Made by a program: the position numbers and the translations under genes. From NCBI GenBank assembly GCA_021018995.1, contig CM037593.1, forward strand, positions 6,290,088-6,354,087: a DNA stretch of 64,000 nt, written 5' to 3'. Below, in pieces: positions 24,601 through 36,600 of the stretch. The notes beneath the pieces were generated by a model that had not been told where the DNA came from, did not search any database, and saw only the letters and a list, made by a program, of their open reading frames with translations. The DNA comes from Chloranthus sessilifolius. Lineage: Eukaryota > Streptophyta > Magnoliopsida > Chloranthales > Chloranthaceae. How positions within the stretch are numbered: the stretch's first letter is position 1; the number at the start of each line of letters is the position of its first letter.

Positions 24601-27600
24601 AAAGTCATATTTTGACCTAATCTAACTGTTCTAAAAAATGGTTATGTAAATGGAGGAAACTAGTTCATTATTTAAGAGATAGAAGTTTCAATTAAATAGG
24701 AAACAGGTTTCATTTTTGATAGAAATGAGTTCCTATATAAGTTGAATAAGTTTCTTCAGAGATAAAAATCAGTTTCTGCTTAAAATGTAACGAGCTTCAA
24801 TTAGATATTGAAATGCGTTTCTAGAAACGTTTCTGAAAGGTTTCGCACCTGTCCCCAGTACTGGTACGGTAGGGTAAAAAGGGTTTCTGGGTAACTATGG
24901 TATGGACACGGATATGGGAAGCTAGACACAAATCAGCATTTCCTAAATCCGGGACACAGATTTGAATACAGGCATCCGTGTTGTATTCATAAAATATTAT
25001 AGATGGATATTAACAGTGAGATTCCTTGTCCGTGAAATTCACAAAATATTTGAGAAAAAAAGGAACTCGTGATAGACGTTCTTTGCTCGGGGCCCTTGAG
25101 ATTTTTGTCGGAGTTTTGAACTAAGTTTTCCTTGCCAACGGGGTTGCTTTGAGTGGTTGCACATTTTTCTTGGATCCCTCGGGGCTAGCCTCCAGCCCTG
25201 AGGGGTTAAACTCTTTGAGTTTCCACATTTAGATCATTCATTTCCCACTCGGTTCTCAGTTTGGGTGTGCTGTTGCTTCGATGGCCATTATTTCTGGGGC
25301 CGGTGACTGGTTCTGCAATGGGTGCTTAAAACTTAACTTTAGTTTTAGCCTTTTAGGTATGTGTACAATGGGAGCGGGTGTTGCAGTAAACGTGCTGATG
25401 ACAGCTTGGTTGACTGTTTAAGGGTCACACTCTTTTGCATGGGAGACAAAGTTAGCATGGTTGAGCATTTGAAGCCTTGGACATGGATGATAGGTTGGGA
25501 TCAAGGTTCAAAATTTCGGTTTTCCGGTACGTATCGGCCAGCTCCAAAATTGATATGTATCGGACGATACATTGGTATGTATCGGCCAATACTTATCGGT
25601 TTTGGACAATACGTACCAATATATATTGGCTGATACAGTCAATGTATCGACCTGGTGACCTCCGAAACCGATATGTATCGGATGGTACGTACCGGTTTCA
25701 TCCGAATTTTGAACTATGGGTGGGATAGCCCCACTTCTTAATGAACTTCATTTATTTCCATATGCTTAGATGAGATCGTTTGTCGCCATGGGAAGGGAGT
25801 TTGAGGAAGAAATCGAGAAGGGTGTTTTTGGGTCTGTTTTTTTTTTTATCGATAATAAGCAGTTTATATTGATAAGCAGCAAGACGTTGACGGAAGACCA
25901 ATACAAAAGGACACGACCAAAACACAGGAAAAAACAAAACTACAAAACACTACCACCACTCTCCACTCTCACACCCTCCAAACTTAACCCGGATCCCACA
26001 CAAAAACATCCCCCCCGCCGACCCCACATCCCCTTTTGCAGCCCAGAACCACATCAGGTCACGGACCTTCTTCATGTTCATCCCCACCGAGTGAGTTTTA
26101 TTCTCAAAAATCCTGCGGTTTCTTTCTCCCCACACAGTCCAGAATACAGCGAAAGGGACAACCCTCCAGTAATCAGACACAGGGCCCTCGACATGAACAG
26201 ATTCCCACATCAAAAATTGACAAAGGGGTGTCGCCGGCTTCACCCATGACATGCCGAAGGGCTTAATGACAATACCCCATATCTCATGAGCCACCGTACA
26301 ATGCAGCAGAAGATGAGCAGCGGACTCTGCCTCCTTATTACACATAACACATAACGCAGCAATTCTGGATTTCTTTCCCCCGACGGATGAGCTGATCCAA
26401 AGTTAGAATCCTTTCTTTGAACATGGTCCACATAAAGAACTTGATTTTGGCCGGAATGGCCTCCTTCCACAACCCGGCCCCATCAAATCTGATCAAAGGC
26501 TGAGAGGATAGCATCTTATAGTAGGACTTAACGGAGAACAAACCCTCTCTACTTGGGCTCCACCTACGCTGGTCACACCCACTCAGGTTACGCTAGGAAC
26601 CATAAATCAGCTGCATCAGGTTAGAGAATGAAATCACCTCCTCAGCCCTCAACATCCTTCTAGTAGTAACAGTCCACAGCCTCCCCCCCTCGGTCTCGGA
26701 GACAAACTTGTCGATCATGCCTTGAGGATTCACTGAAATAGAGAAGATATCTGGAAAGGAAGATTTTAGGGGCTTGCAGTCCACCCAACTATCCTCCCAA
26801 AACCGTATCCGAGTGCCACAGCCCCAACTGTAACACAGGCCTCTGGAGAAACGATCCCACGTACTGCATAAAGCCTTCCACCAAGCCGAACTGCTCCTGT
26901 TAGAAGACACCGAAATGCCCCAGTTACCGACCGAATTGCCGTACTTCTCACTCAGCACCACACGCCATAAACTGTTCACTTCCTCATCCCTCCCCACCCG
27001 CCAAAACCATTTACCAAGCAACGCTATATTAGTCCGCTTCAAACTACGGATACCCAGGCCTCCATAACGTACTGGCAATACAATGGTGTCCCAATTGACC
27101 AGATGATACCGTCTAGCAGTCCCCGAGCCCTCCCAAAGAAATAGTCTTTGGATTTGTTCAAGGCACTTGATGACTTTCATCGGACATTTAAAAAGAGACA
27201 TGTAAAAAATAGGCAACGACGAAAAAACCGATTTGAGCAGCACAAGACGCCCTCCATTGCTAAACAACTTTCCTTTCCAAGTTGACAATCTTCGCTCGAA
27301 ACTCTGCACAACCGGATCCCACGCCCTAGCAGTGGGGTATCTCAAACCAAGGGGCAGTCCCAAATACTGGATAGGGAGATTGCTTCCAGCACAATTCACA
27401 GAACGAGCCAGATCTGCTAAGAGAACATCATTAGTGCCAATACCCGCTATCACTGATTTAGAGATATTGATCCGTTGACCCGAGACCGCTTCTTAAATGG
27501 AGAGCACATCGGTAAAAGACTTAAATTCCTGAACATCAGCCTGCCCAAAGAGTAATGTATCATCTGCAAACTGGAGGTGTGTCCCGATAGAGCTTCTCCC

Positions 27601-30600
27601 ACCATGTTAAAAAGAAAGGGAGAAAGTGGATCCCCTTGGTGAAGACCACGCGAACTCTTGAAATAACCGGCAGGTGTACCATTGACAAGGATCGAGAACT
27701 AGGCCGAAGAATAGCAGCCCCTCATCCATTGTCTCCAAGTTTCCCCAAAACCAAGCCTGCGCATCATGTAATCAAGACACTCCCAACTCACCCGATTGTA
27801 GACTTTTTCCATGTCCACCTTTCAAAGGGTAGCCGGTCTGCGGTGAAGATGAGCCGAGTGGATAATCTCCTGAGCCAACACAACCTGATCGAGAAGTTGA
27901 CGGCCCGTGACAAAGGCCCCTTGATTAGCTGATATAATGGCACCCATAACCGGCTTGAGACGGTTAGCCAAGACCTTAGCGATGATTTTATACAAACAAT
28001 TAGTGAGACTTATAGGGCGAAAATCAGCAATATCCTCAGCCCCCTCCATCTTGGGGATGAGGGTGATAAAGGTTGAGTTGAGACTGCGCCCTATAAACCT
28101 AGAAGAGTGGAATTCCTTCAGCACCTCCATCAGGTCCTCCTTTATATTCGGCCAGAAACACCTGAAAAACTCCATTGTATATCCATCAGGCCCTGGGGCT
28201 TTATTCTTAGCCCCATATCGAATAACCTGCCAGATCTCCTCCTCCCTAAAGGCCTGCTCCAGAGTCACCTGATCCTCAGCAACAATGGTTTGGAAGGGAA
28301 TCCCATCCAAATCCGGTCGCAGGAACCCTTCATCCGAGTACAGCTCCTGATAGTAGCCCACAATGTTCTCTCTAACCTCCTCCTCCTCAGTATAAGCCAC
28401 TCCATCTATCACAATTCTGCCCAAGCAGTTCGCCTTGTTCCGCGCGTTGGCAATCGCATGGAAAAACTTGGTATTAGCATCCCCCTCCCGGAGCCATTTC
28501 ACCTTGGATTTTTGCCTCCAACACACCTATTCCGCCAAGCAGACGTTGTTGAACTCCATCTTCTTTAGATACCGCTCTTGGCGCTCATTCGCCGTAAGAC
28601 TTCTCGATTCCTCCAGATTATCTAATTCGTTAAGCCTTGTTAATAAGGCCTCCTTTTTCACTTGAACCACCCCATACTCTTCCTTGTTCCAAATTTTGAT
28701 CTTGTCCTTAATCTGCTGTAGTTTGGATATGAAACAAAAAGCAGCCGTCCCGGAGACCGACAATTCACTCCACCACTCTGCCACCTTAGCCCAAAAACTC
28801 TCATCCAGCAGCCACATATTCTCAAATTGAAACGAGGATGACCCTTAATGGCGAGAGTCACACGTAAGCACAAGAGTCCGATGATCGGAGATGGCCCTAG
28901 CCATACACTCTAATCGAGCGCCCGGAAACAAACCTAGCCAATCCGTACTGCATACAAATCTATCCAGCCTGCTCATGGAAGGAGAGTCCTGAAGATTCGA
29001 CCACGTGAACCTCAAACCAGTTAAAGGCACGTCCACTAATCCCCAGTCCGCGAAAAAAGAGTTGAAGTACCGCATTACAGTCGCGTCCGACGGCCCTCCC
29101 TGCTTCTCCCACCCCCACCTTATAGCATTAAAGTCACCACCCAAGCAAAAAGGAAGGTCCCATCTGCCCGCGAGGGCGGCCAGCTCCAACCAGAAATCAG
29201 GGCGGTCCCGATCACAAGACGGGCCATAGATTCCCGCAAACATTCAGTCATTCCCGGAAACTTTTTGTCAAAGGACCACCGCTGCAGAAAAAAGCCCCAC
29301 TTCTTCCTCCAATTTATCAAAATGGTGAATATCCCAGGTGACTAGTATACCCCCTGGCGCTCCCTCCGAATCAGCCCCCATCCATCCCCAATAATTTCCT
29401 CCCATAACCGACGCCACTTTCCTACTATCGCAGCTGCCCCATTTGGTCTCCTGCAACGTAATCACTACCGGTTTGAGTGTGTCGATCATTCTCTTCACCC
29501 TCGCCCTTTTGCTGTTACCGCAGATCCCCCTAACATTCCACGAAAGCATCTTCATTACCACCATACTTGGCCCTCCCGAAACAGGCCGAAAGGAAGCTAG
29601 GTCCCCCCCACTCCCTTCCCATTTGACATTCCCCACTGTAATCTAGCAAGCTCCCGCGCCCCCGCTTGGCATCTCCTCTTACCCCTTGTACGAGTCACCA
29701 GTATTGAATGGAACACATCCCGAAGCTCGTCCTCGGGACCTTTGAAAGACATCTCGAGGTCTCGCCCCACATGAATCAAGCGATTGATATCATCACTCGG
29801 ATCCATCGCTTCGAGGACCCCATCACCCATAGCCACTATCGGATTCTCCTTCAAAGTGGGCCCCAGAATCTCCTTCTCCCTCGAAGCTCCTATCTCCTCC
29901 AGACCACACCTAAGCGTCACCTCGGTCCTCATCCCAGAGGGAGATATAGGCGATTCAGCATCGAGATCATACGTAGAGACGCAAACCGGATCAGAGACCT
30001 CAACCTCCTTGGTTGGCTTAGTCACGGTCCCCAAATCGAACGAAAGCAGAAACTGGTGTACACAATCGCCTCTCCCAGCCATCTCCCCCCTATCTATCCC
30101 CGAGTCCCCTTCATTCCCACTAAAGCTCCATATATCCATAGCCGGCCCAAACAGACCCTGACCCAACATAGGGAGAGGGTGACCGCCCCACGGGTCCCTA
30201 ATACTCAGACCCGCCATACCCCGATCAAACAAAAACCAGGTCTCTGCCCCCGATGGTCCACTGGTCACTAGTCTAAAAAAACCCCATGGATCGACCTCGA
30301 GACCCGTCCAGATGAGAGGACCTGCCAACTGGCCCCCACAAGACCCCACACCCAGTTTAAACTTCCACATGCCCGACTCAACACGTGCATCCCTCACGTG
30401 ACTCTCCCTTAGCTGGCTTCCAAAGTCAACAGGAGCACCAATCACCGCCCGGCTTCCAGAAAGGCCTATGCCACGTGTCAACACCCCACGCAGTCTCCCT
30501 CTACGCCTACCTTTAAAAGGGTATCCTCTCCTGTGATAAGCCCTAAAAGCTTTTCGCTCAGTTGCCGGTTTGTCCCCTACGAAAGGGATTGAAGCTTCCA

Positions 30601-33600
30601 TCGCCATCGGGTCCCAGGTATGTCGCCAGACCTCGTACCTTTGCGCAGGAAACTCCACGTTCTCACCTACCCCTGTACTTTGCAGGTGTACATGGTCGGT
30701 GAAACGGGACGAGAAGATCCTATCCATTGAATACATCGACGGTGGAAGATCAACGTTGACAGAACCTGGGACCCCGAAAGCCGTGAATGGCCTCGTCACT
30801 GTGTGATTGATACCTGGTGCTAGGGGCGTCGATCGATGCACGAGCACCAACGGCAGCTGGTGTTCCTCCGATACTTGTCCACCATCCATCCGACGTGCGG
30901 AAACGTCAGGGACTACCTCCCCTTCTTCTAATTCCTCATCCTCCAAAGAAGCCCCAGACTGATGTCGACGAGCTGAAACTCCGGCCGAGGCCATGGGCAA
31001 GAGCAGAGACGCGGCCGAAGGACCCTCGCCGTTATCCCCGTCGGCTCCCTCTCCGCTGCCCTTAGAGTCCAAGAGCAAGCCCGAGAACGGGGCCGTCACT
31101 GGATGGAGCGTCGCATCCCAGGCACCTCCCGAGGCCGAGCCATCCTTCGAGGTTTGTCTCGGTTGCCGCATGGGCCCTGGTTCCCCGTGCCGGAATGGGT
31201 TGACCTCCGACGAGAGTTCTTCTGCGGAACGAGCGAGTCCGGGCCTCGCGGCTTTGTGATGTGTCTGAACCGGGAAGAGAACCCGCTCCACGAGCTCAAC
31301 TTCTATGAAGATAGTGAATTCCTGGCCGTTGAGGCAGAGCTTGCACGCTCTGGGAATGGTCTCCCAATCATCGGTTCGCACCAAGACCCGGGCGTACCAC
31401 GTCTCCCACAAGTCGTCAGTACTCTGATCAATGAGTATGCATCCCCCACAACTATCAGCAACCCCCTCGAGGACCTCAGTGGTCTAGGCCCTTCGGGTCT
31501 TGTGGTGATAGTGCCTCTGTGCCAGGTATTCTTGCTTTCTTAAAAAAAAATTGTTTAATTCTTAGAGGGAATCTGCTGAAGTTCTTTAAGGAATTCTATT
31601 ATAAGGGTTGTACAAGTAAGAAACCCATGCAATGCATGGGAAAAAGGAAAATGACAAAAAAAAGGGATTACTGAAAGCGCATACGTCAGAAACCAACTCA
31701 AACCCTTTGTCGGCTTGAAATCAGACGATCGAGATAATTTTTCGCCCCAATCTTCCACACAACGGGTCTTGGGTCAATGATCTTACAATCAGACGGACAA
31801 TTTTTATCCCGCAAAAAAATGACCCAATAATCACGCTCCAATAATCACTTTTGAGTGTGATGTGTGCCATGTAATTTTAGGTCCACTTTTTTGGGATCTG
31901 TGCCATGTTAAATAAAAAACTAATTGCCTGATGATACGCTCATGATCTTAAGATCCATTGTGTGGATCTTCGTCTTTGTCCTTGTGGCCATTGCGCCATC
32001 ATCGTTAATGGTTGGCCCGACATATCCACTATCATCAAGTGCGTCCTGTATCTCCTCAACTCGAATAGGTGAATTTCTAAGTAATCATGTCCTCAATTTT
32101 AGGATTTTTTCATATTGGAGATGGGTTTTGAAGTACTCTAGGGCATTCCTGTAAAGAGGGGTATAGATTGAAGAGTCGGTAAGAGCCTTGCTATGAAGAA
32201 GCATGTGACAATTCCAATCATGTGGGGTGGCATTTAATGGATTTAACAAATGAAGAGAATCTGAGTGGATGTTGTATATATAGTCATGAATGACTAAAAA
32301 TATGAGACAGTTTGCAACTGCCTTGCCTTTTCGGTGTTGAAGAGACACTGTTTGGGAAGAGTTGTGACTGCACCAAAGAGATGGTGTCCCTTTGGAAAAT
32401 GAAGGGTTGCATCCTTTCGGTTTGTTTTTTTCCAATTTTTTTTAAGGAAAATCCTCCAAAAATTATGGTGCCACGACATCAGCCCTTCATTGCTTCACTT
32501 TAATAGATATAGATTGGAAAAGCTCTAAATGCTACCTTCTTGACCTTAATTGCTAAGAGGATCGGATCCAAGAACGTTAATAATTGTAGACCTATAAATC
32601 TTTTTGGGCAGCATATATAAAAATTTTGGCTAAGTTTTTTGCCAATAAATTGAGGTTGTTGTGGTGGAAAGTTATCTCCTCCTCTCAAGGAGCGTTATAG
32701 GTAAATCCTTGATGGTGTGGTTTTGGCACATTAGTATCTTTGTTCTCTCCTTAAAGCTAGAGAGGTAGTAATAATTTGCAAGGTTGATATGGAAAATTTT
32801 GTAGGTTGGGTAAATTGGTGGCTTGGTCCCATGGGCTTCAATGTTAAATGGCAAAAATAAATGGAGGCTTGCTATTCCACACTGCATTTTTCTACATTCA
32901 TAAATGGTTTGGCCAATGGATTTTTTAAAAGTACTGGGTGTCTCCGCCAAGGTGACGCACTCTCACTGCTTCGTATTGCTGAAGGGCTGTAAGTAAACTG
33001 TTGAATTGGGAACCTCAAGGGGTTTGGTGTGATGGCCGTGTATCTGCCTCAGGAAGCGGGAGACCTGAGTTCGTATCCCCCCCTTAGGGCCACCCTAGGG
33101 ATTTATCCCATGCTGACCCAACACGTGCTAAGTTGGGGTGTGCCCATGCCCTTGAGATCTTGAGATTAGTCGGGTGCTCTAAGAGTCCCGGACACTCAGG
33201 TTATTGAAAAAAACAAAACTATTGAATTGGGCAGCTCTTGGTGGAATGATCAATGGTTATTATAGCCCCCAGCTCCAATACCCAAAGTGCAGTCTTATCT
33301 TTTGTAATGCTTCTAAATCAGTCCTTCGCAATTTGATGGTGGTTCTTAGATGCTCTAAGTGGTATCAGGCTAAAGAGTTAACATATGTAAATCTAACTTG
33401 ATGGGGTTAGTTTGGCATCATAGTACATCTCGGAATTACTAGTTTATTTGGTTGTGGGTGGGATTGTTTACCGTCCTCTTATTTGGGGCCAACTAAGTCG
33501 TTATGGGATCCGATGGTGGACAGAGTTGGAGAGGAAGCTTGCGGTGGCTTTGTTCCATTGGCCGTAAGTTTCATGGAAAAGATTGAACAGCTACAAAGAG

Positions 33601-36600
33601 AGTTCCTATGGAGTGGAGGGGATATTGGAAAAAAAGTAAAAATATCACCTGATGAATTGGAGCAGGATTTTATTGTTTTGCTAGTGTCTTTTAAAAAAAA
33701 AAAAAAAAAAAAATTATCTGTGAAACGCTATAACTCCATTGATTAGATGAAAAGTACAACAGATTAAAGGGCTGAGTGAGATACTCGACTGAAGCAGAAA
33801 AGATAAAATACAACAAGAAAAAGGGGAAGGGGGGGATATGAAAAATGAAGTACACAAATGCAAAGGGGTGAGGACGTAGACAACATCCCTGTCCAAGATA
33901 GGACAAGGATCCCACCAAAACGGTCATGCTTCGAGGGAGGTCGAATCATCTCTCACTCCCTAACAATTTCCTCCATCGACGAGGCAGGACATTTGGGTGA
34001 GACCAGGCACCACCAAAGAGTTAATTAGGGTTAGGGTTAGGAAGAGAAAGAAGAAAGGAGGAGAGAATTAGGGTTGAGTGAATGATGCACTCTTCCCAAT
34101 GTTTCTAATATTTATACGATCTTACATGAGACAGAATATGGTGTCCTGGATAACCAACTAGATGTAAGATAATGTACTTATACCCACATTCCATAATATT
34201 CTACTCACACACCCATATACAATAAAAGATATCTCTACAAGGTGATGGGGACATCATGGTCCAAAGCATCGGACTTGGACCGCAAAAAATTCTCAAGCAC
34301 CGAAAGAAGCCAAAAGGGAGCTGGAACTGAAGAACCGAAAAGAAATTGATTGAGTTGTTCAAATTCAAGGGTTGAAGATTCATTCAGTTGAATGATCAAC
34401 CCCATGCTTCGATCGATCGATCGTAGCCAGTGGGAAAGAAGGAAAAGCAGTTCAAATTCAGAGAAACTGACTGTGCTACAGTACCTCGATTGATCGAGCT
34501 ATAGTGCCTCGATTGATTGAGCTACAGTGCGGATTTTGACGGAAATTAATTTTTAGGGTCAAACTTGTCTTTTATTATTTATTTGTTTCAGGATTTTCTT
34601 TTGTTTTATGACCTACTATATAAGGTCTTTTAACAAACAATGTAATTAGTTTTGATTAATGAAAATTGGAGAGTTGCTTTTGTGCAAACCCTTGAGTACT
34701 TGTGAAGAGTTTTCGATCGAATGAGCGAATCTTTCGAAACCTGAGGAGTGTTTACGCATTTCTCGCGCGACTTGGTGCGAAGCCGACGTGCAGCCTTGAA
34801 CCTCTATCCTCTTATTCTATCTTTTCTCTAGTAATATCTTTTTTTGCTTTGATAAATTCCAAAAAAAAAAAACCCAAAATATCATTAGTTTATCTTTGAT
34901 CTATCCCTTTGTTAAATCTAATCCCTTGAGCCTTTATTTTCAAACCCGAGTGGAATCAAGAGACGACACCGTCACTGTCGCTTGGTACCCTAAACTAGAG
35001 CGAAACTCGAATCCTTCATCGGATCCTTTTTCTAGATCAAGAAATGTTGATGCATGCGAACGCTAAAGTTTAGTTAACCTAATTGTTTTAATTAAATTTA
35101 GTAAATTATTTTATGTGGATGCGCGAGGTGCTGATTGAGAAGTACGATCATTCCTCGGGGAATTGGGGTATACGTACAACGCCGCAGAGAGGTACATCTG
35201 CTTGGTGGAAAAACATATGCACTACCTGGCCCCTCCTTGCTAGAGGACTGCGCTTCAGGTGGGGATGTGGCACTCATTTACGATTCTGGGATGACCCGTG
35301 AGTGGATGACAGCCCCCTTAAATTCTCCTTTCCGAACATCTTCGCCATTTCTGCTAACCCTACAGGTAGGATTGTGGATTATGTTTTCGAAAACCTGGGT
35401 GGCTGGCTATGGGATGTGACCACCAGACGACTGCTGAGAGGAGATGAGATGGCCTCATTCTCGCAACTACTACACATACTATACGAGGTGCAAAGAATCC
35501 CTCATGGTCATGACCAGCGTTTTTGGACTCCGAGCATAAATGGTAATTTCAGCGTCAAGTCCTACTTCAAGATGCTCTCGCGACGCCCGCTGATTAGATT
35601 TCAAGGCGCAACTCTGTGGAAGACAACCATCCCTTCGAGAGTTAAATTCTTCGTGTGGACATTATTCAGAGAAAGAATTCTAACGGTGGACCAGCTCATC
35701 CGGAGAGGGAAGGAGATCGCTAATCGATCTGTCATGTGCACGAATAGAGAGGAGACCGCTGCACATCTATTTCTTCACTGCGATGTGGCTCACGAAGTCT
35801 GGAATGTGGTAGCTAAATCTTTTGGAATGAGTTGGGATTCACCGGCAATGCCTTACACTCATTCTTGATGTGGGTGGCAATTAAAATGGAGGGGCAGCTG
35901 GACAATTATTGGAAGGCGGCTTTGTTCGCCGTCTATTGGAACATTTGGCGTGAGGTGAACCTTCGGATTTTCGAGAACAAAAGCCGCCCGGTGGGGATGA
36001 TCATGAAGTCAATTAGAGATCTAGTGTGGCTTTGGATAGCTAGGGGCGAGAATGTGATGAGAGACGACCCTTATACTTGGGATCCGGGCTAATTTTGTAA
36101 GGACAAGAGTCGTTTTGGGCCTCGTTGTATTTTCCTTTTCTTTTTTGCTGGTCGTGTCATTGTATTGTCCTTTTCCAGTGTCTTGCTGGTTTCAATATAA
36201 CTCCCATTACTGATAAAAATAAAAAAAAAATAAAAAATTCCGTTGTCCGAAATGATCAAAAAGTTAATCCCAAATCGCATTAATTAGAGTTTTAGCGTTT
36301 GTCCCGCATCACAAGGTCTTCGAACATCATATCTGTCACCACTTTGTAGGTGCCGAACTTCCTGTCAAACAATCTCCTATTCCGTTCTTTCCGGATTTCG
36401 CAGAAAACTGCAACCGGTAGAAACCTCCACAAAATGGCTACATTATCCTTGAAAGAATTGAAGCAATTGGATGTCCGACTCGAGCCTATATGGCATGACC
36501 GATCGATAGAAATACTCCAACATTCCACGTTTGTCATATATTCCATATATTTTCATTATCTCAATTGAAGTAATGAGCCTCCCATATCCCATATTGGGAG

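Larger units (their letters stand above)
25839..31550 (-). mobile_element. L1-type LINE A2 (minus strand), inserted in LINE B1
   Basis: About 5.7 kb. The 3' end lies at 25839-25850, where a T-run marks the poly(A) tail; the 5' end is near 31550, within ORF1. The order is ORF1 (29597-31411), endonuclease (28845-29636), RT (27480-28526) and the zinc-finger RVT/C-terminal region (25950-27480). It is closely similar to LINE A1 and A3, including the 3' UTR phrase CTTGCTGCTTATCAATATA. It splits LINE B1, so it is younger than B1. Confidence 0.85.
25451..33690 (+). mobile_element. L1-type LINE B1, interrupted by three insertions
   Basis: B1 sequence survives in pieces: 25451-25838, about 31555-31613, about 32511-33010 and about 33232-33690. 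Aligning them with the B2 copy (38346-39594) shows that the gaps are foreign: LINE A2, a 0.9-kb element and a SINE. Coding traces include the RT phrases [17 protein letters not shown], the GDALSL-like form of the QGDPLSP block, and a C-terminal [11 protein letters not shown]. The A20 run at 33693-33712 may be the old 3' end of a truncated copy. No intact gene remains. Confidence 0.75.

Noticed and set aside
29708..30271. Plus-strand ORF of 187 codons
   Set aside because: Antisense shadow of the LINE A2 ORF1.
36292..36310. Continuation of the 34-kb gypsy LTR after LINE A3
   Set aside because: TTTAGCGTTTGTCCCGCATCA looks like the LTR end, but it also lies in the coding frame of a LINE fragment, so the match is not safe.
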